The notes below the pieces were generated by a model, which was not told the origin of the DNA, did no database searches, and saw nothing but the letters and a program-made list of their open reading frames with translations. From Candidatus Binatota bacterium (GTDB lineage Bacteria > Desulfobacterota > Binatia > Bin18): a stretch of 5,943 nucleotides of DNA. Both the position numbers and the translations under genes were made by a program. The stretch covers positions 1-5,943 of the forward strand of contig WTHE01000024.1 of the NCBI GenBank assembly GCA_011523315.1, in the 5' to 3' direction. Shown here piece by piece: positions 1-5,943 of the stretch. Within the stretch, counting starts at the first letter, position 1. Each line of letters opens with the position of its first letter.

Positions 1-713
1 CCCTTGAACACGCGGGGAAACACGGACAGCAGCTCCAGCCTGCCCATCCCGTTCACCACACACGCGTCCAGCTGTCCGTCGTCCGGCCGGGCGGCCGGCA
101 CCAGAGCCATTCCCCGGCCGCTGCTCCAGGTATTGCCGACCGCGATCAGCCAGCTGTAGTAGCGGCGGCGGCCGCCTTCGTACTCCAGGCTGAAGAGCCG
201 GGGCTGAGAGCGGAAAACCGTGGCAAGCGTGAGCAGTGTATACACCCCATTCGTCCGCACACGGGTCAGGGCGTTGGCCCGGCGGTTGATCTCGGCGGCA
301 AGGCCCATGACCGCCACCGAGAAAAAGTAGCGTCCGTTGGCCTGTCCGACATCGATCCGCCGCTGCAGGCCGGCGGCGAGCGTGGCGCAGGCGGCCGGAG
401 TATCGAGCGGGATGCCCAGTCCCCGCGCGAAATCGTTGCCCCTGCCGGCCGGAATGATCCCCAGCGGCGTCCCGCTGCCGACCAGCTCGGCGGCGACCTG
501 ACTCACCAGCCCGTCGCCGCCGATACCGACCACCGCAGCCGCCCCGGCGGCGAGCGCCTCGCGGGCCAGCCGGGTGGGCTCGTGGGGTGAGGCGCTGTAG
601 CAGACCTCGTGGCTTACTCCGTGGCCGGCCAGCAGCTGAGCGGCCTGTTTGGCCACCGCCCTCCCCCGGCCCCGGCCAGAGCTGGGATTAACAATGAGCC
701 GAATAGCTGGCAT
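1..713 (-). CDS. Diacylglycerol kinase-like lipid kinase, YegS/BmrU type (partial at left edge)
   Basis: This is the N-terminal 237 residues of a lipid kinase of the DAGK catalytic family, whose members phosphorylate diacylglycerol or related lipids at the membrane surface with ATP. The family usually has about 290-320 residues, so the C-terminal part lies beyond the window. Landmarks are IVNPSSGRG (7-15), GIGGDG (63-68), IIPAGRGNDFARGLGIP (86-102), IDVG (120-123), AVGN (191-194) and PDDGQLDA (210-217), in the usual order and spacing. The nucleotide loops are atypical: GGDGLVSQV instead of GGDGT-NEV, and GRGND instead of GT[AG]ND. The ATG at 713 starts directly before the first beta strand (IRLIVNP). 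The frame is closed upstream by the HMG-CoA reductase stop, with no GTG or TTG between and only a poor Shine-Dalgarno sequence. It lies 51 nt after the reductase in the same direction, so it is probably in the same operon. Confidence 0.9.
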   Translation of the reverse strand, partial: MPAIRLIVNPSSGRGRGRAVAKQAAQLLAGHGVSHEVCYSASPHEPTRLAREALAAGAAAVVGIGGDGLVSQVAAELVGSGTPLGIIPAGRGNDFARGLGIPLDTPAACATLAAGLQRRIDVGQANGRYFFSVAVMGLAAEINRRANALTRVRTNGVYTLLTLATVFRSQPRLFSLEYEGGRRRYYSWLIAVGNTWSSGRGMALVPAARPDDGQLDACVVNGMGRLELLSVFPRVFK

Positions 714-764
714 CAGCCCGGACTGCCGGCGGCAGGCTGGCCCGCCCCGGCGGTTTGTGTTTGC

Positions 765-2057
765 TCATCTTTCGCCACCCCGCTCAGAATGGGCCTGTAC
801 GAAGTTCTGACTGCCGGCCGCAGCCATGCTGGCGGTGGCCGAAATTTCCAGACACAGGGCGGTGGCGGCAATGAGCTGGGCAAAACGGTAGACTTTCCCC
901 GAGCCCAGGCAGTCCATCAGCCGCAGATACGCCTGGGCGTGGGGCAGGCTCGTTCCGCCTCCGAGCGTGCCGACTTCCAGGCCGGACAGGCGGATCGTGA
1001 TATGGATGCCGTCCTCGGTCCGGGAGACCGAATCGTGGGCCATGCTGCTCGTTCCGACCATGCCCAAATCCTGGCCGGTAGCGGCAAAGATGGCCGCCAC
1101 CGCCGAGGCCGGCGTAAAGGCAAAGGACTGCATGCCGCTGGCGTGCGAGCCGTGCAGCCCGGCGTGTTCCAGGGCCAGCACGTCGTCGGCCCGCACATGC
1201 AGGACCCGTCGCAACACAGCCTCGGGCAACGTGGCCTCGGCCATAACCACCTTGCCGTGACCGGGGAACTGGAAAAAGGCGTGACTGGGCTTCTTATCGC
1301 CGCCCATATTTGTTTCTACAAAGACGTGCAACGGTTCGAGACCGGTCTGGCGCGCAAAACGCTCGCGGATAAATCCCTGGTTCAGGGCGTAGGCGTTGCG
1401 CGTCATCATGTTCGGGCCGCAGGCGTCACCGGTTGTAAACCGATACAGCACGTGACACATGGGCCCGACCACATGCGTCTCCAGCCCGCGCAAGACGGCG
1501 TGTGAGCTGACGGGTGGCAGGGCGGCGGCGGGCGGGGCGTGCCGAGCCTGCCGCAGCCAGGCGACCATCTCCGTTTGGCGGTCGGCCAGCCAGTCGGCCA
1601 GGCGCAGCGCCTCCTGGGTCGAGCCAAAGACAAAACACGAGTCGCGGGTCATGCGGTCGGCCAGCACATGGGTGTGGATGCCACCGGCCAGCCCGACGGC
1701 GCGCACGCCGCGCTGGACCGAGGCGGACAGGCCACCCTCGGTATGCGCCAGCGGGACAAACACGTATTCAGACGTTCGTCCCGACTCCTGAACGCAGCCG
1801 GTCTCGTCCAGCCTGTAGTCGCCCAGGTTTACGGCCAGCGGACCGACCACCCCGACGGGCAGGACCATATGGCCGCTCAGACACTCCTGAAAACGGCCCA
1901 GCACGGACTCCGGGACCGGCCAGCTCAGCACGTGGTGATGGTCGGCCTGCCAGTGGGACAGGGCGCGCAACTGGTCTTGTCGGTACTGAATGGCGGGGGG
2001 GCGATTGGCTCGGGGCCAGCGCGGGCCGGGCTGACTACGGGCCGGGCGCGCTTTCAC
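765..2057 (-). CDS. Divergent hydroxymethylglutaryl-CoA reductase (class I-like)
   Basis: HMG-CoA reductase makes mevalonate from HMG-CoA with two NAD(P)H, the committed step of the mevalonate isoprenoid pathway. This 430-residue protein has no membrane anchor, as in prokaryotic enzymes. Expected regions occur in order: LPVGVVGPL (66-74), TEGGLSASVQRG (106-117), DRMTR (134-138), TGDACGPNM (209-217), GGDKKP (252-257), ATGQD (326-330) and EVGTLGGGT (361-369). By comparison with human HMGR the catalytic residues are E107, K255, D330 and H423, all present. The DKK form and overall layout suggest class I. Oddities are loss of the ENVIG signature before the LPVGVVGPL loop (CLSGHM instead), DACGPNM where DAMGMNM is usual, and GLHGSHASG where NAHAAN is usual. 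Residues 1-25 are rich in Arg and Pro. No other mevalonate gene is visible. The fold is sure. Activity on HMG-CoA is likely, but a related acyl-CoA is possible. Confidence 0.88.
   Translation of the reverse strand: MKARPARSQPGPRWPRANRPPAIQYRQDQLRALSHWQADHHHVLSWPVPESVLGRFQECLSGHMVLPVGVVGPLAVNLGDYRLDETGCVQESGRTSEYVFVPLAHTEGGLSASVQRGVRAVGLAGGIHTHVLADRMTRDSCFVFGSTQEALRLADWLADRQTEMVAWLRQARHAPPAAALPPVSSHAVLRGLETHVVGPMCHVLYRFTTGDACGPNMMTRNAYALNQGFIRERFARQTGLEPLHVFVETNMGGDKKPSHAFFQFPGHGKVVMAEATLPEAVLRRVLHVRADDVLALEHAGLHGSHASGMQSFAFTPASAVAAIFAATGQDLGMVGTSSMAHDSVSRTEDGIHITIRLSGLEVGTLGGGTSLPHAQAYLRLMDCLGSGKVYRFAQLIAATALCLEISATASMAAAGSQNFVQAHSERGGER
2054..2057 (-). promoter_or_regulatory. GTGA stop/start overlap, diiron protein to HMG-CoA reductase
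   Basis: The GTG start of the reductase (2057-2055) and the TGA stop of the diiron gene (2056-2054) share two bases. This is the same arrangement as at 3531-3534 and points to translational coupling. No good Shine-Dalgarno sequence precedes the GTG, which fits coupling as the main way this start is reached. Confidence 0.7.
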
Positions 2058-2818
2058 GCCGGGTCGTCCCGCAGCGGCTCGTGGAGCTCCATACGCTGGA
2101 CCTTCTTCTCCACATCATAGACCACCGCGTCAAAGAGCAGCTTGCCGTCAAGACCGACAAAATCGGCCTCGTCCTTCAAGCCGGCGTGGACGGCCCGCAT
2201 CAGCTCGATCACCTCGTCCCGCATCTTGAGAAAGTCGGGCTTGAGTTCGGGTTTGCGCTTGAGTTCCTCGCCCAGGTACAGCTCGGCAAAGGCCAGGTGG
2301 CGGGCTTCGTCAATGATGATACGCCTGGCAAACTCGGCGAACAGGGAGGTCGGATGGGCTTTGACCAGAATGCCGTAAAAGTGGCGGGCCAGAATATCGC
2401 TCAACAGAATGCCCCACAGCCACTCCACCTTGTCGCGCGACTGAAACAGCCGGGCCTGATAGCGCAGCATGACTTTCAGGTCGCGGATTTCCAGCGGACG
2501 GAGACCCATCTTGTTGTAAAAGCGGGTGATCATATCGAAGTGGCGGGCTTCGTCGAGCAGAAAGGTCGAGAGGTACAGCTGGGCCTCGGTGTGATGGATG
2601 GCAAAGAACTGCGGGATGACCGAACTCGCGCCGACCATGGCCGTCTGCTCGCCCAGGTAGATGGGGGTCAACACGTGGGCGAAGGCGCGCTGCTCGGCCT
2701 TGTTGAGGCCCAGCGGCTGGTCCCAGTCGATCACCGACGCCGACCACTGGCCCTCCACCCCTTTGCGGAAGAGTTCCATGAGTTTGGTATTATCAACACA
2801 CGGAAACACCCGAATCAC
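2054..2818 (-). CDS. Ferritin-like diiron protein (R2-like oxidase/oxygenase superfamily), substrate unknown
   Basis: This predicted soluble all-helical protein of 254 residues belongs to the ferritin-like superfamily, whose members use a carboxylate-bridged diiron (or Mn/Fe) centre to activate oxygen. Two identical DEARH motifs give the paired ExxH ligands: E90/H93 and E171/H174, 81 residues apart. E57 in LGEQTAM, 33 residues before E90, fits the first-helix ligand. The third-helix ligand is less clear: E132 (VEWLW) or D141 (LLSDIL). The length is shorter than class I ribonucleotide reductase R2, and I see no convincing R2 radical-tyrosine context or C-terminal R1-docking tail. An oxidase or oxygenase role is therefore more likely than deoxyribonucleotide synthesis. 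There is no signal peptide or membrane segment. The GTG start is chosen from the strong Shine-Dalgarno sequence. The stop overlaps the start of the HMG-CoA reductase, so the two products are probably made together. The family is clear; the reaction is unknown. Confidence 0.85.
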   Translation of the reverse strand: MIRVFPCVDNTKLMELFRKGVEGQWSASVIDWDQPLGLNKAEQRAFAHVLTPIYLGEQTAMVGASSVIPQFFAIHHTEAQLYLSTFLLDEARHFDMITRFYNKMGLRPLEIRDLKVMLRYQARLFQSRDKVEWLWGILLSDILARHFYGILVKAHPTSLFAEFARRIIIDEARHLAFAELYLGEELKRKPELKPDFLKMRDEVIELMRAVHAGLKDEADFVGLDGKLLFDAVVYDVEKKVQRMELHEPLRDDPA

Positions 2819-2821
2819 GAT

Positions 2822-2829
2822 CTCCCCCT
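2822..2829 (-). promoter_or_regulatory. Strong ribosome binding site for the diiron protein gene
   Basis: The minus strand reads AGGGGGAG, then ATC, then GTG. This purine-rich Shine-Dalgarno sequence sits 3-6 nt before the GTG at 2818. It decides that start over the in-frame ATG at codon 14. It is clearly better than the sites before the other genes in the window, which are weak or replaced by overlap coupling. Confidence 0.7.
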
Positions 2830-2883
2830 ATCCCTCATCCGATCCGGTCAGTCCCAACTCGCTACAGACCGTAGGGCAGCCCC

Positions 2884-2912
2884 CATATAGCAATCCTGAG
2901 GCTGGCGTACAA
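2884..2912 (-). promoter_or_regulatory. Possible weak sigma70-type promoter before the diiron gene
   Basis: In the 125-nt gap upstream of the diiron gene the minus strand reads TTGTAC (2912-2907), a 17-nt spacer, then TATATG (2889-2884). The spacing is ideal, but the boxes match the consensus at only 3 of 6 and 4 of 6 positions. It would start a transcript near 2877 with a leader of about 60 nt. In a GC-rich genome the local AT-rich patch is suggestive, but chance is a real alternative. I see no terminator hairpin after the phosphatidyltransferase, so read-through from upstream is also possible. Confidence 0.3.
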
Positions 2913-2943
2913 GCATCATCGTTCGAGACGCCGCCAACCCGGC

Positions 2944-3534
2944 TCAGTCCTCCCGACCCCACAGCCAGGCGACAGTCCGCCAGCCGTACTGTAGGCCCGA
3001 GACAACAGTCGCCCCTCCGGCCAGCCCCCAGACCGTCCAGCCCAGCAGGCCAGGCAGCCAGTTCGGCGACAACAGCTCGACCAGCGCCATGCTGACTGTC
3101 ACCAGTACGAAGAAAGTGCCCCACTTGCCAACCCGGCTCGGCTTGGTGCGAATCGTGCGGCCCGTCCACAGGAAGATGAGGCCGAAGCCGCCGACCAGGG
3201 CCACATCCCGGCCCACCACCAGACAGGTCAGCCATATCGGGACGCTGCCTATCAGGGTGAGCATGACCAGGCTGCTGCCGGCCAGGGCTTTATCGGCCAG
3301 GGCGTCAAAGCGCTTGCCAAATTCTTCGGCGTCACTGCCCACATAGCGCGCGACCTGTCCGTCCAGCCAGTCGGTCAGGCCGGCAAAGATAAAGGTGCTC
3401 AGCGCGGCCGCGTAGCGCTCGCGGATCAGCAAAAACAGCAGCACAGGAATGGCCAGGACACGCAGGGCGGTGATCAGATTGGGCAAGACCCGAGGATGGC
3501 GCAGCTCTATGGAGAAGGACGAGCTTGTATTCAC
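2944..3534 (-). CDS. CDP-alcohol phosphatidyltransferase, probably cardiolipin synthase of the eukaryotic (CRLS1) type
   Basis: This is an integral membrane enzyme of phospholipid synthesis, 196 residues long, normal for the family. It transfers a phosphatidyl group from a CDP-lipid to an alcohol acceptor. The metal-binding signature runs from D55 to D81: D55-x2-D58-G59-x2-A62-R63, then G73-x3-D77-x3-D81, so all aspartates are kept. Hydrophobic segments lie at about 20-37, 42-54, 84-107, 111-123, 140-154 and 160-180. The gap between AR and G is 9 residues instead of the 8 usual in PgsA. As I recall the family, this spacing, the later RDVALVGG (109-116) and the C-terminal LQYGWRTV (181-188) resemble CRLS1-type cardiolipin synthases, which join CDP-diacylglycerol and phosphatidylglycerol. 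The family is certain and the cardiolipin assignment is inferred; PgsA is the main alternative. The GTG start overlaps the hflX stop and no other start upstream is plausible. Confidence 0.9.
   Translation of the reverse strand: MNTSSSFSIELRHPRVLPNLITALRVLAIPVLLFLLIRERYAAALSTFIFAGLTDWLDGQVARYVGSDAEEFGKRFDALADKALAGSSLVMLTLIGSVPIWLTCLVVGRDVALVGGFGLIFLWTGRTIRTKPSRVGKWGTFFVLVTVSMALVELLSPNWLPGLLGWTVWGLAGGATVVSGLQYGWRTVAWLWGRED
3531..3534 (-). promoter_or_regulatory. GTGA stop/start overlap, hflX to phosphatidyltransferase
   Basis: Read on the minus strand, the four bases GTGA hold both the GTG start of the phosphatidyltransferase and the TGA stop of hflX. Such 4-nt overlaps usually mean that the downstream gene is translated by terminating or re-initiating ribosomes. 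It supports the GTG as the true start and places both genes on one transcript. Confidence 0.7.
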
Positions 3535-4907
3535 GCGTTCAGCTTCTGTCCGGCCAGCCCGGCTGCGGCCAGCCTCTTGCGGAGCTGTCCAGCTACCTTG
3601 GCCGACACCCGGACGGTCAGCCGGACGCTCGTGCTCGTATACGTTTGTTCCACCACCGTGCCATTTGTGTGCAGAAAATCCAGGACTTGTCCAGCGCCGA
3701 GGGGCAGCTCCAGCCGCAGCACCTGCCGCTCCCGTTCCAGATAGCGCCCGATAGCCCCGAGCAGGGCTGTGGTGCCGGCTCCCCTCAGGGCCGAGATGCC
3801 AAAGCAGGTCTCGCCGTCGGCGTCACCGGCCGTCGGCGCCTGAGCCGCCCCAAACCCGGGCCACACCACGTCTTCGGGGGGCTCGGCCGGCAGCCGGTCC
3901 AGTTTATTCCAGACGGTAAAGGTCGGGAGATGGGCCACCCCGATCTCTTCCAGCACCCGCTCAGCGACCGTCTTTTGCTCCAGGCAGCGCGGGTGGCTGG
4001 CGTCAATCACGTGCAACAGGAGGTCCGCCGTCCGCACTTCTTCGAGGGTGGCCGTGAACGCGTCGATGAGCTGGTGGGGCAGCTTGTTGATAAAGCCAAC
4101 CGTATCCGTCAGCAGCGCGGTCTGCCCGCCGGGCAGGTCGAGACGGCGACTGGTCGGGTCGAGGGTAGCGAAGAGTTTGTCTTCGACCAACACCTGGGCT
4201 CGGGTCAGGGCGTTCATCAGGGTCGATTTTCCAGCGTTGGTATAGCCGACCAGGGCCAGACACGGGAAGGGAACCCGGGCGCGCTCGTGACGGTGGAGAC
4301 CGCGCGTCCGCTCGACCTCCCGTAAACGCCGGCGCAGGCTGGCAATCCGCTCTCGAATGCGCCGCCGGTCAACCTCGAGTTGGGCTTCTCCCGGCCCCCG
4401 GCTGCCCAGCCCGCCACCGAGTCGCGACAGGTGCGTCCACTGGCGGGTGAGGCGTGGGCGCAGATACTCGAGCTGAGCGAGTTCGACCTGGAGTTTGCCG
4501 GCCTGGCTCTGGGCGCGCTGGGCAAAGATGTCCAGAATCAGCTGGCTGCGGTCCACAACCTTGAGACACAAGATTTTTTCGAGATTGCGCTGCTGGGCCG
4601 GGGACAGGTCGTCGTCAAAAATCACCACATTGGCGTTGGTGGCGGCGCTCAGCTGCTGGACCTCGGCCAGCTTGCCGCTGCCGATATACGAGGCCGGCCG
4701 CACACCGTTGCGCAGCACCTGGCGCACCTGACCGGCCACCTCCAGGCCGGCCGTGTGACTCAGCCGGGCCAGTTCGTCCAAGGACTCGTCGAGTCGAAGG
4801 CTGCCGCCGGGCGCGCTCGTCCCCGCTTCAACACCGACCAGCACGGCGCGCTCGGGCCCGGCTACAACTCGGGGGGGACGACGGTCAGCGTTGCGGATGC
4901 GCGCCAT
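3531..4907 (-). CDS. hflX: Ribosome-associated GTPase HflX
   Basis: HflX is a cytosolic GTPase that binds the large ribosomal subunit and splits stalled or hibernating ribosomes, for example after heat stress. All expected parts are present in 458 residues. The N-terminal nucleotide-binding-like domain carries the YIGSGKL signature at about 74-80. A helical linker follows, with the HflX hallmark GGGLGSRGPGE at 164-174. The G domain has G1 GYTNAGKS at 221-228, the ATLDPT switch region at 247-252, G3 DTVG at 268-271, G4 NKLD at 334-337 and G5 SAL at 372-374. An alanine/proline/acidic stretch of about 20 residues (roughly 343-364) lies between G4 and G5 and is probably a loop insertion. The ATG at 4907 gives a normal family length. 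The usual enterobacterial neighbour hfq is absent. The gene lies between dnaE and a phosphatidyltransferase whose GTG start overlaps the hflX stop. Confidence 0.97.
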   Translation of the reverse strand: MARIRNADRRPPRVVAGPERAVLVGVEAGTSAPGGSLRLDESLDELARLSHTAGLEVAGQVRQVLRNGVRPASYIGSGKLAEVQQLSAATNANVVIFDDDLSPAQQRNLEKILCLKVVDRSQLILDIFAQRAQSQAGKLQVELAQLEYLRPRLTRQWTHLSRLGGGLGSRGPGEAQLEVDRRRIRERIASLRRRLREVERTRGLHRHERARVPFPCLALVGYTNAGKSTLMNALTRAQVLVEDKLFATLDPTSRRLDLPGGQTALLTDTVGFINKLPHQLIDAFTATLEEVRTADLLLHVIDASHPRCLEQKTVAERVLEEIGVAHLPTFTVWNKLDRLPAEPPEDVVWPGFGAAQAPTAGDADGETCFGISALRGAGTTALLGAIGRYLERERQVLRLELPLGAGQVLDFLHTNGTVVEQTYTSTSVRLTVRVSAKVAGQLRKRLAAAGLAGQKLNA

Positions 4908-4928
4908 GGCCCGGACCAGCCCAGCGGT

Positions 4929-5943
4929 TCAGCGGAACGACGCCACCCCACGGCCAAAGACATCCTCGACCGCCGACAGCATGGCCCGGGTCGGAGCAAC
5001 GCACAAAGTCTGAGGCAGGGCGATAATCGTCTCGCGGTGATCGGGCCGCAGAAGGTGTAAAAAGGCCGGACAGCCTCCCTGGTGCTGGGTCAGCACATCG
5101 CGCAGGGCCAGCAGATCCTCTTTGGTCGTGACCTCGGACGGGACCTGAATGTGGACTTGGCTGACCTCGTCTTTGGCCACCGATTCCAGCGGCACCAGCT
5201 CATTGGCAATAATCTGACAGCGGTCTTCGTCCACATCGAGCGCACCGCTGAGACAGATCGGCTCGTCGGCGTGCAGGCTTTGCTCATACTTGCGATAGGC
5301 TTCGGGCCAGACGATCACCTCCACCACCCCGGCCTTGTCTTCCAGCGTGAACGTGGCGTAGCGGTCGCCCTTTTTATTGTTCTTCAGCTTGAGCGTCTGG
5401 ACCATTCCGGCCAGGCGCACCTTCTCCTGGTGGGCGCGGCCTTTTATCAGGGCGGTGGTCAGCGACACCACCCCGTGCAGGCGGCTCTCATACCGGTCGA
5501 GGGGATGGCCGGTAATGAAGAAGCCCAGGATTTCGCGCTCATGGTTGAGCTGCTCGCCCTCCGACCACTCGGCCGCCAGCGGCAGCTCGGGCCGGGTTGG
5601 ATCCTTGCCGCCGCTGGCCGCAAAGAGGCCCATCTGGGCGCTGTTCGCCCCCCGCGCCTCGTACTCGGCCCACTTCATGGTCGCCTCACAGCCGGCCAGC
5701 AGCTGAGCCCGCGGCAGGCCGAAGGAATCGAGCGCGCCGCACTTGATCAGGCTTTCCATGACCCGCTTATTGACCTGCGGGCCCTGCACCCGTCGGTTGA
5801 AGTCGTACCAGTCCTCAAACGGTCCGTCCTGGCGAGCCTGGCAGATGACCTCAATCGCCTTCGAGCCCACGCCCTTGACCGCTCCCAGACCAAAACGAAT
5901 GCTGTCCTCGCCAACCGTAAAGCCCTCATCGCTGACGTTCACG
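4929..5943 (-). CDS. dnaE: DNA polymerase III alpha subunit, C-terminal part (partial at right edge)
   Basis: This is the C-terminal third of the replicative polymerase subunit that copies the chromosome as part of the DNA polymerase III holoenzyme. The visible 337 residues begin inside the protein: the first codon, GTG, is an internal valine of the conserved VN-F-V segment, not a start. Near residues 15-26 lies IRFGLGAVKGVG, which leads into the helix-hairpin-helix region, with KCGALDSFG around 67-75. The family motif GFFITGHPLDRYE follows at about 140-152. Residues 174-252 form the OB-fold domain (VRLAGMV, YATFTLED, VIVWPEAY), and the tail from about 262 matches the C-terminal domain. The catalytic palm and PHP domains lie outside the window. 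The frame ends in TGA and no frameshift is seen. The arrangement is that of DnaE1-type alpha, not PolC. hflX follows after 21 nt, so the two may be co-transcribed. Confidence 0.96.
   Translation of the reverse strand, partial: VNVSDEGFTVGEDSIRFGLGAVKGVGSKAIEVICQARQDGPFEDWYDFNRRVQGPQVNKRVMESLIKCGALDSFGLPRAQLLAGCEATMKWAEYEARGANSAQMGLFAASGGKDPTRPELPLAAEWSEGEQLNHEREILGFFITGHPLDRYESRLHGVVSLTTALIKGRAHQEKVRLAGMVQTLKLKNNKKGDRYATFTLEDKAGVVEVIVWPEAYRKYEQSLHADEPICLSGALDVDEDRCQIIANELVPLESVAKDEVSQVHIQVPSEVTTKEDLLALRDVLTQHQGGCPAFLHLLRPDHRETIIALPQTLCVAPTRAMLSAVEDVFGRGVASFR

Noticed and set aside
609..1505. A 298-codon plus-strand open frame
   Set aside because: It is antisense to the lipid kinase and reductase, with no family motifs and shadow-type composition.
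2054..2818. Calling the diiron protein a ribonucleotide reductase beta subunit
   Set aside because: It is too short, lacks convincing radical-tyrosine context and an R1-docking tail, and has no alpha subunit gene nearby.
1514..2890. A 458-codon plus-strand open frame antisense to the reductase and diiron genes
   Set aside because: It has no recognisable domain, is Arg/Pro/Gly rich as expected from reading GC-rich codons backwards, and lies fully opposite two well-supported genes.
2828..3235. A minus-strand 135-codon open frame inside the phosphatidyltransferase, reaching into the gap before the diiron gene
   Set aside because: It is in another frame of a gene with a clear CDP-alcohol phosphatidyltransferase signature, has Gly/Arg-rich shadow composition and no motif.
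3525..4325. A 266-codon plus-strand open frame opposite hflX
   Set aside because: It mirrors the complementary strand of the HflX G domain, which has all five G motifs, so the minus-strand reading is the real one.
4380..5060. A 226-codon plus-strand open frame across the dnaE-hflX junction
   Set aside because: It is opposite two certain genes and shows no domain of its own.
5940..5942. GTG at the right edge as a start codon
   Set aside because: It encodes an internal valine of a conserved DnaE segment; the gene continues past the window.

Overview
The window is one GC-rich bacterial gene block. All six genes I can support lie on the minus strand and read from high to low coordinates. Two are cut by the window edges: the 3' part of dnaE at the right and the 5' part of a lipid kinase at the left. 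I found no RNA gene, CRISPR array, mobile element or integrase. The long plus-strand open frames are antisense shadows of the minus-strand genes.

In transcription order the layout is: (1) the C-terminal 337 or so residues of the replicative DNA polymerase III alpha subunit (5943-4929); (2) the ribosome-associated GTPase HflX (4907-3531) after a 21-nt gap; (3) a CDP-alcohol phosphatidyltransferase (3534-2944) that starts inside the hflX stop codon and resembles the eukaryotic/actinobacterial cardiolipin synthase type more than PgsA; (4) after a 125-nt gap with a strong ribosome binding site and a possible weak promoter, a ferritin-like diiron protein of unknown substrate (2818-2054); (5) a divergent HMG-CoA reductase (2057-765) whose GTG start overlaps the diiron stop; (6) a YegS/BmrU-type diacylglycerol-kinase-like lipid kinase (713 to beyond 1).

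Functionally there is a housekeeping half (replication, ribosome rescue) and a membrane-lipid/isoprenoid half (phospholipid head-group transfer, diiron enzyme, mevalonate-forming reductase, lipid kinase). The most interesting part is the diiron-HMG-CoA reductase pair. The two genes overlap by 4 nt, the reductase keeps its catalytic residues but has altered binding loops, and lipid genes flank them. This may be a small undescribed lipid or isoprenoid modification module. That is inference: the sequence shows families and linkage, not substrates.

The organism cannot be named from this window. High GC, GTG starts, a class I-like HMG-CoA reductase and a CRLS1-like cardiolipin synthase fit a Gram-negative, deltaproteobacteria-like or uncultured environmental lineage better than an enteric bacterium or a Firmicute. 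Confidence in that placement is low.
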